From an uncultured Clostridia bacterium (GTDB lineage Bacteria > Bacillota > Clostridia > Oscillospirales > Acutalibacteraceae): a DNA stretch of 64,000 bases. Each line of letters starts with the position of its first letter. Position 1 is the stretch's first letter. Positions 16,354 to 26,477 of the stretch are shown piece by piece. Both the position numbers and the translations under genes were made by a program. The notes below the pieces were generated by a model. It had not been told where the DNA came from. It did no database searches and saw nothing but the letters and a program-made list of their open reading frames with translations. The DNA is taken from assembly GCA_945876745.1 (NCBI GenBank), contig CAMCPL010000010.1, positions 1-64,000 on the forward strand, written 5' to 3'.

Positions 16354-17060
16354 GGCGGTCATTTGGAATAATCGGCGTTGCTTGCTCGTTGCTTGCACTT
16401 GTTGCGGCAGTCGTGTGGCAGATTTTTTTCAGCGAGCAGGTAAATTATTACATAACGAGCGTTGCGGTGCTTGTTTTGTCAATGCTGCCGTTTTTTGTCG
16501 GCTTTGAGCTGAAAAAGATTTCGACTGGCGAAATAACGCTTGTTGCAACCTTTATTGCGCTTGCCGTTGTCTCAAGGGCGGTGTTTTACCTCATACCGCA
16601 ATTTAAGCCAATCGGCGCAGTTGTGATAATTGCGGCAGTCTGTCTCGGCGCACAAAGAGGATATTTAGTCGGCTCATTTTCTGCGTTTATTTCAAATTTC
16701 ATTTTCGGTCAGGGCTTTTGGACGCCGTTTCAAATGGTTGCACTCGGACTTGTTGGATTTCTATCCGGTCTGATATTCAAAAAAATAAAGCCTAAACGAG
16801 TATCTCTGTCAATCGTCGGCTTTGTTTTGTGCTTTGCCTTGTACGGCTTAATTGTCGATATGTCGACAATAATCAGCGTTTATGGAAACGATTTTGATTT
16901 TAAGGGAGCTATGTCGATTTATCTCACAGGCTTGCCGTTTAGTGCGGTTTTCGGTGCGGCGACTGCCGTATTTCTGTTTTTGTTCGGCGAGTCGTTTATT
17001 AAAAAAACGCAGAGGGTTATAAAAAAATACGGCTTAATCTGTACTCAAGATAAAAAATAA
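16350..17060 (+). CDS. ECF transporter S component
   Basis: Six or so TM segments; VVIIAAVCLGAQRGYLVGSFSAFISNFIFGQGFWTPFQMVALGLVGFLSGL; adjacent to EcfT/EcfA; start 16350. Confidence 0.85.
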   Translation: MRRSFGIIGVACSLLALVAAVVWQIFFSEQVNYYITSVAVLVLSMLPFFVGFELKKISTGEITLVATFIALAVVSRAVFYLIPQFKPIGAVVIIAAVCLGAQRGYLVGSFSAFISNFIFGQGFWTPFQMVALGLVGFLSGLIFKKIKPKRVSLSIVGFVLCFALYGLIVDMSTIISVYGNDFDFKGAMSIYLTGLPFSAVFGAATAVFLFLFGESFIKKTQRVIKKYGLICTQDKK

Positions 17061-17083
17061 CGCCGAAAAATGATATGAAAATA

Positions 17084-17112
17084 TTGAAAATTCAAAGGCG
17101 TAGTTTTATAAT
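17084..17112 (+). promoter_or_regulatory. predicted purF promoter
   Basis: TTGAAA (17084-17089), 17 nt, TATAAT (17107-17112). Confidence 0.6.
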
Positions 17113-17178
17113 AAAACCGTAAAAGCGTTACACTTTTCAAATCTGTCTATAAATAAAAACTGAATAGGGGGAAATTCA

Positions 17179-18612
17179 ATGTTTGAAAATCTTAAAGAAG
17201 AATGCGGCGTATTTGGGATTTTTGAAAACAAGACCACATCTGTTGCACAGTCGGCGTATCTTGCGCTTTACGCTTTGCAGCACAGAGGGCAGGAAAGCTG
17301 CGGTATTGCGGTAAATGATGACGGTGTTTTTCGTCATTATCGAGGTGACGGACTTGTGCCCGACGTGTTTAACCACAGCAGACTTGAGCATTTGGGCAAG
17401 GGTAATATGGCAATAGGTCATGTAAGGTATTCTACTACCGGCGGTAAGGATGTTAACAATATTCAGCCGCTTGTAATCAGGCATATCAAGGGTAATCTTG
17501 CGCTTGCACACAACGGAAACTTAGTCAACGCTCCCGAATTGCGAAAAAAATTCGAGCTTAAAGGCGCAATATTTCACGGCACCTCCGACACAGAGGCTAT
17601 TGCATATTCGATTGTTTCCAACCGTCTTGAAAGCGAGAATACCGAAAGGGCAATCGAAAAGGTTATGTACGACCTTAAGGGAGCGTATTCCTGCGTTGTT
17701 ATGACGGCGACAAAGCTAATTGCCTTTCGTGACCCGAACGGCTTTCGTCCGCTTTGTATAGGAAAAACTCAGGACGGCGCCTGGGTTGTCGCTTCCGAAA
17801 CCTGCGCTCTTGATACTCTCGGCGCGAGCTTTGTAAGAGACGTTTTGCCGGGTGAGATTGTTGTTGTATCAAGCAACGGCTTGGAGTCAATAAAAACGCA
17901 TTGCGGCTGTAAGGGCAACATCTGCGTTTTTGAGTACATATATTTTGCAAGACCCGACAGCGTTATCGAAGGTTCGTCTGTTCAGCACGCAAGAATGAAA
18001 GCAGGCGAATTTCTTGCAAAGGAGCATCCGGTCGAAGCGGATATTGTTATCGGCGTGCCCGATTCGGGACTTGATGCTGCGCTCGGCTATGCAAATGCAA
18101 GCGGTATTCCTTACGGTATCGGATTTATTAAAAACAGATATATCGGCAGAAGCTTCATTCAGCCTACACAGGGTCAGCGAAGCGACGCCGTTCGTATTAA
18201 GCTCAACGCAGTAAAAAAGAATATCGAGGGCAAGAGAGTTATTATGATAGACGACTCTATCGTAAGAGGTACAACCTGTGCGAGAATTGTCCGTCTTTTG
18301 CGTGAAGCAGGCGCAAGGGAAGTACATATGCGTGTATCCTCTCCGCCGTTTAAGCATCCGTGCTTTTTCGGAACGGATGTTGACTCGCAGGAAAACCTTA
18401 TTGCCTGTCAGTTTGATACGGTTGAGGAAATTGCAAAGGAAATCGGTGTTGACAGCTTGGGCTATCTTTCGGTTGAAGCTACTCATCATCTTGCCAGCGA
18501 ATCAAGCTGCGGCTTTTGCGACGGTTGCTTTACCGGTAAGTATCCTATCGACGTTCCCAAGGAACAGCCCAAGAATAAATTTGAGTACAAAATGGGCGTC
18601 GTTTCGGAATAA
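17179..18612 (+). CDS. purF: amidophosphoribosyltransferase
   Basis: ECGVFGIF, LQHRGQESCGIAV, MIDDSIVRGTT. Confidence 0.97.
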   Translation: MFENLKEECGVFGIFENKTTSVAQSAYLALYALQHRGQESCGIAVNDDGVFRHYRGDGLVPDVFNHSRLEHLGKGNMAIGHVRYSTTGGKDVNNIQPLVIRHIKGNLALAHNGNLVNAPELRKKFELKGAIFHGTSDTEAIAYSIVSNRLESENTERAIEKVMYDLKGAYSCVVMTATKLIAFRDPNGFRPLCIGKTQDGAWVVASETCALDTLGASFVRDVLPGEIVVVSSNGLESIKTHCGCKGNICVFEYIYFARPDSVIEGSSVQHARMKAGEFLAKEHPVEADIVIGVPDSGLDAALGYANASGIPYGIGFIKNRYIGRSFIQPTQGQRSDAVRIKLNAVKKNIEGKRVIMIDDSIVRGTTCARIVRLLREAGAREVHMRVSSPPFKHPCFFGTDVDSQENLIACQFDTVEEIAKEIGVDSLGYLSVEATHHLASESSCGFCDGCFTGKYPIDVPKEQPKNKFEYKMGVVSE

Positions 18613-18667
18613 TACGTTGTTTATTATAGGAAATTTTATACAATGATATTATTTTTGGTATATTGTC

Positions 18668-18696
18668 TTGAATTTATCGAAACGAAGTGTTATAAT
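18668..18696 (+). promoter_or_regulatory. predicted nifJ promoter
   Basis: TTGAAT (18668-18673), 17 nt, TATAAT (18691-18696). Confidence 0.55.
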
Positions 18697-18764
18697 TTAG
18701 AGTGGTTATTAGGGCAAATATGCCCTGTACTATAATTGCAAATTTTTTACGGAGGTATTTTCCA

Positions 18765-21700
18765 ATGGCAAGAAAAAAGAAAACCATGGATGGTAACAGT
18801 GCTGCGGCTCACGTAAGCTATGCGTTTACTGAGGTTGCCGCTATCTATCCTATTACACCTTCTTCACCGATGGCAGAAGAAACAGACGCTATGGCGGCTA
18901 AGGGTGTAAAGAATTTGTTTGGACAAACTGTTAAGGTTGCAGAGCTTGAATCAGAAGCAGGTGCGGCAGGTGCAGTTCACGGCTCACTTTCGGCAGGTGC
19001 GCTCACTACTACATACACAGCTTCACAGGGCTTGCTCCTTATGATTCCGAATATGTACAAAATCGCCGGTGAGCTTATTCCGAGCGTAATTCACGTTTCG
19101 GCTCGTTGCGTATCTACTCACGCACTTAATATTTTCGGCGATCATTCCGACGTTATGGCTTGCCGTCAGACAGGCTACGCTATGCTTTGTTCGGCTAACG
19201 TTCAGGAGGTTATGGACCTCGGTGCGGTTGCTCACCTTGCAACCTTGAAGAGCCGTGTTCCTTTCCTTCATTTCTTCGACGGCTTCCGTACATCTCACGA
19301 GGTACAGAAGATTGAGGTTTGGGATTATGCAGACCTTAAGGATATGCTTGATATGCAGGACGTTGCTGATTTCAGAGCAAGAGCTTTGAATCCCGAAAGA
19401 CCTGTTCTTCGTGGTTCGGCAGAAAACTCCGATATTTTCTTCCAGCACAGAGAGGCTTGTAATAAGTATTACAACGACGCTGTTGCCGCTACCGAAGCAT
19501 ATATGCAAAAGGTAAATGAGAAAATCGGTACAAATTATCAGCTCTTTAACTACTACGGCGCAGAGGACGCAGAGCGTGTAATCGTTGCTATGGGCTCAGT
19601 TTGCGATACTATTAAGGAAACAGTTGATTTCCTTAACGCAAGAGGCGAAAAGGTTGGTATGGTAAGCGTTCACCTTTACAGACCTTTCTCTGCTTCTCAC
19701 CTTATCAATGCGCTTCCCGAAAGCGTTAAGCAGATTTCGGTTATCGACAGAACAAAGGAGCCGGGTGCACTCGGCGAGCCGCTTTATCTTGATGTTGTTG
19801 CAGCTCTCAAGGGTTCAAAGTTCGACGCTGTTCCTGTATACGGCGGTCGTTACGGTCTTGGCTCAAAGGACACTCTTCCTGCTCATATTATCGCTGTATA
19901 TGCTAATATGGCAACTCCTGAGCCGAAGAAGCAGTTTGTTCTTTCAATCGAGGATGACGTTACCGGTCTTTCACTTCCTGTAACAGAAACTCCCGACACA
20001 ACTCCTGCCGGCACAACCTCCTGTAAGTTCTGGGGTCTTGGTTCGGACGGTACGGTAGGCGCTAACAAGGACTCTATCAAGATTATCGGTGACCACACAG
20101 ATATGTATGCACAGGGCTACTTCTTCTACGACAGTAAGAAGTCGGGCGGTATTACTGTATCTCACCTTCGTTTCGGCTCATCACCGATTACTTCAACATA
20201 TCTTATCAACAAGGCTAACTTCGTTGCATGCCATAATCCGTCTTATGTAACAAAGTACGATATGGTACAGGATCTTCTTCCGGGCGGTACATTCCTTCTT
20301 AACTGCATTTGGTCGCCTGAGGAGCTTGACACACAGCTTCCTGCTTCAATGAAGAGATATATCGCAGAAAACGATATTAACCTTTACACAATCAACGGTA
20401 TTAAGATTGCCGAGGAGGTTGGTCTTCCGGGTAGAGCTTCAACAATTCTTCAGTCTGCATTCTTCACAATCAGCGGTATTCTCCCTGTTGACGAAGCAAT
20501 CGGCTATATGAAGGAAAAGGTTGTTGCAAAGTTCTCAAAGAAGGGCGAGGCTGTTGTTAACGCTAACTGCAACGGTATCGACAGAGGCTCAAAGGAAGTT
20601 GTTAAGATTGACGTTCCTGCATCTTGGAAGGATGCTGTTGATGAAGCAACAGAGCTTAATGTAAATACAGACAGACCTGAAATGAAGAAGTTCGTTAAGA
20701 ACATTCTTGACCCTGTCGGCAGACTTCACGGTGACGATCTTCCTGTATCTGCATTTGTTGACAGTGCTGACGGTGTATATCCTCAGGGCTCTGCCGCATT
20801 CGAGAAGAGAGGTATTGCTATCTCTGTTCCTGAGTGGAATCCTGAAAAGTGCGCACAGTGTAATATGTGCTCAATGGTATGTCCTCACGCAGTAATCAGA
20901 CCTATCGTTATGAACGCTGAAGAGGCTGCCGCTGCTCCTGAGGGAACAGCAATGATTAAGCATAAGAGAACTGATTATCAGTATGCTCTTATCGTATCGG
21001 CTCTTGACTGTACAGGCTGCGGCTCTTGTGCAAACGTATGTCCTACAAAGTCGCTTACAATGAAGCCGATTGCTTCACAGCTCGGTGTTCAAAAGTCATT
21101 CGACGCACTTGTTGACACTCCTGTTAAGCCTGAGGTTCTTACTCCTAATACAATCGGCGTTCAGTTCAGAAAGCCATATCTTGAGTTCTCCGGCGCTTGC
21201 GCAGGCTGCGGTGAAACACCTTATGCAAAGCTTGTAACACAGCTCTTCGGTGATAAGATGTATATTGCAAACGCAACAGGTTGTTCTTCAATCTGGGGTG
21301 GTTCTGCTCCGTCAACTCCATATACTGTTGACAAGAACGGTCACGGTCCTGCTTGGTCTAACTCCTTGTTCGAGGATAATGCAGAATTCGGTTACGGTAT
21401 GTATCTTGCTCAAAAGCAAATCAGAGAAAGACTTGCAAACGATGCAGTTGTTCTCAGCGAAGCAGGTATTAAGGAAGCTGACGCTTGGCTTGCTACCTAC
21501 GAAGACGCTGCAAAGAACGAAGCAGACGCTATCGCTCTTATCAATGCTATTAAAGCCGCTAACCTTGACGGCGATGCAAAGGCAGCCGCAGAGGACTTCC
21601 TTAAGGATGCAGACTATGCTGCAAAGAAATATCAGTTCATCTTCGGTGGTGACGGTTGGGCTTACGATATCGGCTTCGGCGGTCTTGACCACGTTATCGC

Positions 21701-22283
21701 TTCTCACGAGGATGTAAATATCGTTGTATTCGATACAGAGGTTTACTCAAATACAGGCGGACAGGCTTCAAAGGCTACTCCTACCGGCGCTGTTGCAAAG
21801 TTTGCAGCTTCAGGTAAGGTAGTTAAGAAGAAGGATTTGGCTGCTATCGCAATGTCCTACGGTTACGTATATGTTGCACAGGTTGCTATGGGCGCTAATG
21901 CAAATCAGTGCTTGAAGGCATTCCAAGAGGCTGCCGCATATAACGGTCCGTCAATCGTTATTTGCTACGCTCCTTGTATCAACCACGGTATCAAGATGCC
22001 GTTCAACCAGGCAGAGCAGAAGAAGGCAGTTGCCGCAGGCTACTGGAACTTGTTCCGCTACAATCCTGCTTTGATTGAGGTTGGTCAAAATCCGTTCAGC
22101 CTTGATTCAAAGGCTCCGTCTGCTGACTATGTTGAGTTCATCGAGGGCGAAACAAGATACTCTGCACTCAAGAGATCCTTCCCGGGCAAGGCAGAAGAAT
22201 TGTTCGCAATCGCAGCTGAAAATTCAATCGAGAAGTACAACAAGCTCACAAGACTTGTTGATTACTACGCTCCGGAGAAGTAA
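18765..22283 (+). CDS. nifJ: pyruvate:ferredoxin (flavodoxin) oxidoreductase
   Basis: MDGNSAAAHVSYAFTEVAAIYPITPSSPMAE; two 4Fe4S motifs CAQCNMCSMVCPH and CTGCGSCANVCPT; CAGCGETPYAKL; start 18765 with GGAGG. Confidence 0.97.
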   Translation: MARKKKTMDGNSAAAHVSYAFTEVAAIYPITPSSPMAEETDAMAAKGVKNLFGQTVKVAELESEAGAAGAVHGSLSAGALTTTYTASQGLLLMIPNMYKIAGELIPSVIHVSARCVSTHALNIFGDHSDVMACRQTGYAMLCSANVQEVMDLGAVAHLATLKSRVPFLHFFDGFRTSHEVQKIEVWDYADLKDMLDMQDVADFRARALNPERPVLRGSAENSDIFFQHREACNKYYNDAVAATEAYMQKVNEKIGTNYQLFNYYGAEDAERVIVAMGSVCDTIKETVDFLNARGEKVGMVSVHLYRPFSASHLINALPESVKQISVIDRTKEPGALGEPLYLDVVAALKGSKFDAVPVYGGRYGLGSKDTLPAHIIAVYANMATPEPKKQFVLSIEDDVTGLSLPVTETPDTTPAGTTSCKFWGLGSDGTVGANKDSIKIIGDHTDMYAQGYFFYDSKKSGGITVSHLRFGSSPITSTYLINKANFVACHNPSYVTKYDMVQDLLPGGTFLLNCIWSPEELDTQLPASMKRYIAENDINLYTINGIKIAEEVGLPGRASTILQSAFFTISGILPVDEAIGYMKEKVVAKFSKKGEAVVNANCNGIDRGSKEVVKIDVPASWKDAVDEATELNVNTDRPEMKKFVKNILDPVGRLHGDDLPVSAFVDSADGVYPQGSAAFEKRGIAISVPEWNPEKCAQCNMCSMVCPHAVIRPIVMNAEEAAAAPEGTAMIKHKRTDYQYALIVSALDCTGCGSCANVCPTKSLTMKPIASQLGVQKSFDALVDTPVKPEVLTPNTIGVQFRKPYLEFSGACAGCGETPYAKLVTQLFGDKMYIANATGCSSIWGGSAPSTPYTVDKNGHGPAWSNSLFEDNAEFGYGMYLAQKQIRERLANDAVVLSEAGIKEADAWLATYEDAAKNEADAIALINAIKAANLDGDAKAAAEDFLKDADYAAKKYQFIFGGDGWAYDIGFGGLDHVIASHEDVNIVVFDTEVYSNTGGQASKATPTGAVAKFAASGKVVKKKDLAAIAMSYGYVYVAQVAMGANANQCLKAFQEAAAYNGPSIVICYAPCINHGIKMPFNQAEQKKAVAAGYWNLFRYNPALIEVGQNPFSLDSKAPSADYVEFIEGETRYSALKRSFPGKAEELFAIAAENSIEKYNKLTRLVDYYAPEK

Positions 22284-22303
22284 GCGAGAAATATTAAAGC
22301 ATC

Positions 22304-22333
22304 AAAATCCCCTGTTTTGCGCAGGGGATTTTA
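22304..22333 (+). terminator. intrinsic terminator after nifJ
   Basis: AAAATCCCCTG ttttgcg CAGGGGATTTTA. Confidence 0.8.
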
Positions 22334-22412
22334 TTTTGGCGCTATCGGTTGACTTTTTCGGCGTGTTTTTATATAATAATTAAATAAAATTAAATTTTTT
22401 GGAGGAAAAGGT

Positions 22413-23018
22413 ATGGACGACCTGAAAAACGGATATATCAAGAAAGCATTGATTTTTCCTCTTGTAGTTGTTGCAATTTTGGTAATTGTTGCCGCATTAT
22501 CCGTTCCGAGTATAATAAGAAGTCTGCCAGTATCTACCGACAGAGTTCAAGCAGTAAAAACCTATAACGCAAAGGATTATGACTATTACTTAAAGGAATT
22601 TGACTCCTTTGATGAGCTTCGTCTTAACCGTTTTGTAGGCTGGCTGAGCTCCGATGACGTTGCGCTCGGCTGTGCCGTTACATATAACAGTGAGGACGAG
22701 GACAGTGATGCTTGCTCGCTTTTGCCGGCATCAACCGAGCCGTGGAATAACGGTTGTGTTATGATTATCGGCGACAACAGCGATAATGAGTTTAGAAATC
22801 TCCATAAGGCAACTGTCGGTGATGTTGTTACCGTCGACTTTTACGCCAAGGACAGCTATTCCTATAAAATCAAGCAGATAGAAGTAAATATTACCAAGGA
22901 TGAAATTGCCGATTATAAGGCTGACAACCGTTTGATTCTTTGTAAGCCGTATAAGAATTTTGAGCAGGACGGCACATACTTTTATTCAATTTATATTGCT
23001 GATTTAATCGAGGAATGA
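22413..23018 (+). CDS. sortase-like membrane-anchored protein
   Basis: N-terminal TM; NNGCVMIIGDNSDNEFRNLHKATVGDVVTVDF...YSYKI...LILCKPY resembles a sortase core, with catalytic-site changes. Confidence 0.55.
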   Translation: MDDLKNGYIKKALIFPLVVVAILVIVAALSVPSIIRSLPVSTDRVQAVKTYNAKDYDYYLKEFDSFDELRLNRFVGWLSSDDVALGCAVTYNSEDEDSDACSLLPASTEPWNNGCVMIIGDNSDNEFRNLHKATVGDVVTVDFYAKDSYSYKIKQIEVNITKDEIADYKADNRLILCKPYKNFEQDGTYFYSIYIADLIEE

Positions 23019-23028
23019 GGTGCTTTGT

Positions 23029-24009
23029 ATGAAGAAAAAAACAAGAGATTTGTCACTCGATTTCAGAAGAATATTTTGTTATCTGCTTGCACTCATTATG
23101 GCAGGCTGCGTTGTGCTTACCGTTTCAGTCAGCATAACCTCAGGTCTTTTAAGAACGGAATCCTTTGTTCAGGCAAGATTTGAGCATTACAATAAGGAGC
23201 TTCTTGACGAGGTTAATAATGCGCTGGGCGGTGTTGCCGAAAGAACCAATCTTCCGACAAGAGCATATACAAATGCTATTCAGGAGGGTCACGTTAATAC
23301 TGCGCTTCATCAGGTTGCAAATAATGTTGTAAAGGGTTTTGGCACAGACTATACCGAGTCTAAATTCCTTTACGGCTATTATCGAACGGGTATTTTGAAT
23401 TACTGCAAGGAAAACGGAATACCGATTACCGAAGAAGAGCTTGTTGAAAACGCGTGCTTTGCCGTTGATACGTTTAACGACGTTGTAGGTGACGAAAGTA
23501 CAAGCAATATCATTATTTTTGCCCTTGCATATACGAAATATCCGCTTATTGCCGTTATCGGGTCTATTATTGCATTTGTACTGTGTATTGTTATTCTTGA
23601 ATTTATAACGTACGGCAGACATAAAAAATTCGATTATATAAGCATTGCGCTCATTACGGCGGGTGAAACGCTCGTTGTGCTTCCTCTTTTCGCGATACTG
23701 ATGAAATATACCTCAACGCTGCGCTTTATGGACGTAGATGTGTATAATATGGCGCTTGCCGAGGTGCTTGACGATATAATGAAAATCTTCATTCTTGTCG
23801 GCTTTGTGATCGTAGCAATCGGAGTTGTGATTACTATGATTAATTACAGATATTATTCTCACAAGACGAGAACGCTTAAAACGGAGCACGATATTCGTGT
23901 AAAGCTAATGAACGAGCAAAAGGCAATGAACGAAAAGCTTTTTGTCGAAAAAGAAAAGAAAGCCATTGAGTCGGAAATTGAACGAAACGAACGTGAAATG
24001 AGGGAATAA
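23029..24009 (+). CDS. hypothetical membrane protein
   Basis: Several TM segments and a C-terminal charged coiled coil; start 23029; follows the sortase-like gene. Confidence 0.65.
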   Translation: MKKKTRDLSLDFRRIFCYLLALIMAGCVVLTVSVSITSGLLRTESFVQARFEHYNKELLDEVNNALGGVAERTNLPTRAYTNAIQEGHVNTALHQVANNVVKGFGTDYTESKFLYGYYRTGILNYCKENGIPITEEELVENACFAVDTFNDVVGDESTSNIIIFALAYTKYPLIAVIGSIIAFVLCIVILEFITYGRHKKFDYISIALITAGETLVVLPLFAILMKYTSTLRFMDVDVYNMALAEVLDDIMKIFILVGFVIVAIGVVITMINYRYYSHKTRTLKTEHDIRVKLMNEQKAMNEKLFVEKEKKAIESEIERNEREMRE

Positions 24010-24014
24010 AAATT

Positions 24015-24049
24015 AGACTGCACTTCAAATCGGGAGTGCAGTCTTTTTG
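24015..24049 (+). terminator. intrinsic terminator
   Basis: AGACTGCACT tcaaatcggg AGTGCAGTCT TTTTG. Confidence 0.85.
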
Positions 24050-24066
24050 TAAATATTCAATAAAAT

Positions 24067-24870
24067 TTATAATTCGTTTTTGTCTATTATACCGATGCCG
24101 ATGCCCATTCTTCCGCCGTCAAGCATAAACGCCTTTGCGCTTTTTTGAAGCGAGGTGTTTTCGGGATAATTACGCTTGAAAAGTCGGCGCTTGCCGAAAA
24201 TGCGCTCAATAGCCTGAACGTCAATCGGCAGGGAGTCGACTATTTCAAACAGCGATTGAAACTGTAAAATGTTTGACGAGCTTTTCATAAAAAGATAGTT
24301 TTCTTCAAACAAAAGCCAGCTTTCCGAAAAATAAAACCTGTATTCGTAATCGGGAAAATGCTCTGCGAAAAAATCGTTTGCCTCTTTTATCGAAGCGACG
24401 CAAGCCGCATAATTTAGCTTTTCGCCCTGCGGAATATGAATGTAAATAAGATTTTCGCCATACTTAAAAGGCATTTTTGAGTAGTTGAGCGTTTTGTTTT
24501 TGCAGGGGTAAAGCTGAAACTGAAGTCTGCCGATTTTGAATAATTCGGCGTTCAAGTGATTTTTTATCCAATTATAGTTTTTCAATCCCTTGTTATCGTT
24601 GTTTTCGCACCAAATTGCGATGTCGCTCATTGTATCAAAAAAGATTTTTTCACTTATTCCGAGGCGCTCGTATTCCTTTTTTGTGTATTCAGCGTACTTC
24701 ACGCACGCCGCAAGGCGCATAAGCTCATTTTCTTTTTTAAGACACGAAAATCCGTTTTCTTTACATTTTTCGGCAAGTGATGTGATTTTTTCTTCGTTTG
24801 ATTTAATAAGCTCAAGAAGCCTTTGTTCGAGCTCTTTTTCTAATTTTAAGCGTTTAATTAATTCGTCCAT
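24067..24870 (-). CDS. acyltransferase-like protein (DUF5596-like)
   Basis: 267 aa; LPCKN...IYIHIPQGEKLNYAACVASIKEANDFFAEHFPDYEYRFYFSESWLL resembles DUF5596 acyltransferase proteins. Confidence 0.55.
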   Translation of the reverse strand: MDELIKRLKLEKELEQRLLELIKSNEEKITSLAEKCKENGFSCLKKENELMRLAACVKYAEYTKKEYERLGISEKIFFDTMSDIAIWCENNDNKGLKNYNWIKNHLNAELFKIGRLQFQLYPCKNKTLNYSKMPFKYGENLIYIHIPQGEKLNYAACVASIKEANDFFAEHFPDYEYRFYFSESWLLFEENYLFMKSSSNILQFQSLFEIVDSLPIDVQAIERIFGKRRLFKRNYPENTSLQKSAKAFMLDGGRMGIGIGIIDKNEL

Positions 24871-24912
24871 AACCGTAGTTTATCATCTTAAAGCAGTATT
24901 GTCAAATAATAA

Positions 24913-24944
24913 TTGTAAACCAAATTAAAATTATAGGTTGACAA
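24913..24944 (+). promoter_or_regulatory. BirA (biotin repressor) operator overlapping the bioY promoter
   Basis: TTGTAAACC-N14-GGTTGACAA inverted repeat; TTGACA (24938-24943) is also a -35 box, 16 nt from TAAAAT (24960-24965). Confidence 0.7.
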
Positions 24945-24988
24945 TTAGAAATAATGTGCTAAAATAGTATGGGCTTAGGAGGTAGAAT

Positions 24989-25549
24989 ATGGACGAAAAA
25001 ACAGTAAAAGTAAGTAAAAAACCGAGAATTATTGATATGATTTACGTCGGTCTTTCTGCGGCGCTTATTGCGCTGGGAGCGTGGATTGCCATACCTGTCG
25101 GCGATATTCCGATTACGCTTCAAACTCTTATGATATGCCTTGTTTCGGGACTTTTCGGAATGAAACGAGGTACTCTCTCTGTGTTAATATATATTATTTT
25201 AGGCGCCGTCGGAGTGCCTGTGTTTTCAAATTTCAAGGCAGGGCTCGGCGTGCTTGCGGGACCTACGGGCGGATATATTGTCGGCTTTGTTTTTACGGCG
25301 CTTATTGTCGGTCTTGTAAGTGATAAAATGAAGGGCAGACTTTGGGCAGTTGCGATTGCAATGGTTGTCGGAATTGCCGTTTGTTATATGTTCGGTACGG
25401 CGTGGTTTTATGTTTATATGCAGTCGAAAAAGGCAGTAACGCTTTCGTATATTTTAGGGCTTTGCGTAGTTCCGTATATTGTGCCCGATGTTGTAAAAAC
25501 GGCGATTGCGTGCGTTTTGGTTAGCAGACTTAAAAAATTTGTGAAATAA
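24989..25549 (+). CDS. bioY: biotin transporter BioY
   Basis: GDIPITLQTLMICLVSGLFGMKRGTLSVLIYIILGAVGVPVFSNFKAGLGVLAGPTGGYIVGF. Confidence 0.95.
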   Translation: MDEKTVKVSKKPRIIDMIYVGLSAALIALGAWIAIPVGDIPITLQTLMICLVSGLFGMKRGTLSVLIYIILGAVGVPVFSNFKAGLGVLAGPTGGYIVGFVFTALIVGLVSDKMKGRLWAVAIAMVVGIAVCYMFGTAWFYVYMQSKKAVTLSYILGLCVVPYIVPDVVKTAIACVLVSRLKKFVK

Positions 25550-25588
25550 GTAATTGACTAAACGCTGTTGTGAAATTATAATATCCTT

Positions 25589-26452
25589 ATGGAAAATTCA
25601 GTAGTAGAAAGCAATATCTCCGAGCGTGATTACAGGGATATTGAACGCAGTATTCAAAAGAAATTTCATCGTTCGATTTGGAGTAAGTTCGTAGCAGGAA
25701 TAAACGAATATAACCTTGTTGAGCCTAATGACAAAATTGCGGTTTGTATCTCCGGCGGTAAGGACAGTATGCTTATGGCAAAGCTGTTTCAGGAGCTTAA
25801 AAGACACAATAAATTTTCGTTTGAGCTTGTGTTTTTAGTAATGGACCCCGGATATACCGAAGCGAACAGGAAAAAAATCGAGGAAAACGCAAGGCTTCTT
25901 AATGTTCCGATAACGGTTTTTGAAAGTAATATTTTCGATAGCGTTTTTCATATTGAAAAATCACCCTGCTATCTTTGCGCAAGAATGAGAAGAGGCTATC
26001 TTTACAGCAAGGCGCAGAGTCTCGGCTGTAACAAAATCGCCCTCGGTCATCATTACGACGACGTTATCGAAACGGTGCTTATGGGTATGCTGTACGGCGG
26101 TCAGGTTCAGACTATGATGCCTAAGCTACATTCTACAAATTTTGAGGGTATGGAGCTTATAAGACCGCTTTATATGGTGCGAGAGCAGGATATTAAGCAT
26201 TGGCGTGATTATAATAATCTTGAGTTTTTGCAGTGTGCCTGCAAGTTTACCGAGGAAAACAAAACCGTTAAGGCAACAGGCGACAGTGCTTCAAAAAGGC
26301 TTGAAATAAAGCATCTCATTGCCGAGATGTCAAAAATTAATCCGCAGGTAGAGCAGAATATTTTTAAGTCGGTCGAAAATGTTAATCTCTCAACCGTTAT
26401 TGCCTATAAGGATAAGCAGGGCGAGCGCCATCATTTTTTGGACGAGTACTGA
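25589..26452 (+). CDS. TtcA-like tRNA 2-thiocytidine biosynthesis PP-loop ATPase
   Basis: ICISGGKDSMLMAKLF PP-loop, CYLCARMRRGYLY, LGHHYDDVIET. Confidence 0.88.
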   Translation: MENSVVESNISERDYRDIERSIQKKFHRSIWSKFVAGINEYNLVEPNDKIAVCISGGKDSMLMAKLFQELKRHNKFSFELVFLVMDPGYTEANRKKIEENARLLNVPITVFESNIFDSVFHIEKSPCYLCARMRRGYLYSKAQSLGCNKIALGHHYDDVIETVLMGMLYGGQVQTMMPKLHSTNFEGMELIRPLYMVREQDIKHWRDYNNLEFLQCACKFTEENKTVKATGDSASKRLEIKHLIAEMSKINPQVEQNIFKSVENVNLSTVIAYKDKQGERHHFLDEY

Positions 26453-26477
26453 TTTGAGACGGTTATGAATTATTATG

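Noticed and set aside
18711-18726. AGGGCAAATATGCCCT palindrome upstream of nifJ as a Rex or riboswitch site
   Set aside because: Does not match the Rex TTGTTAA-N4-TTAACAA pattern, and it is too short to support a riboswitch.
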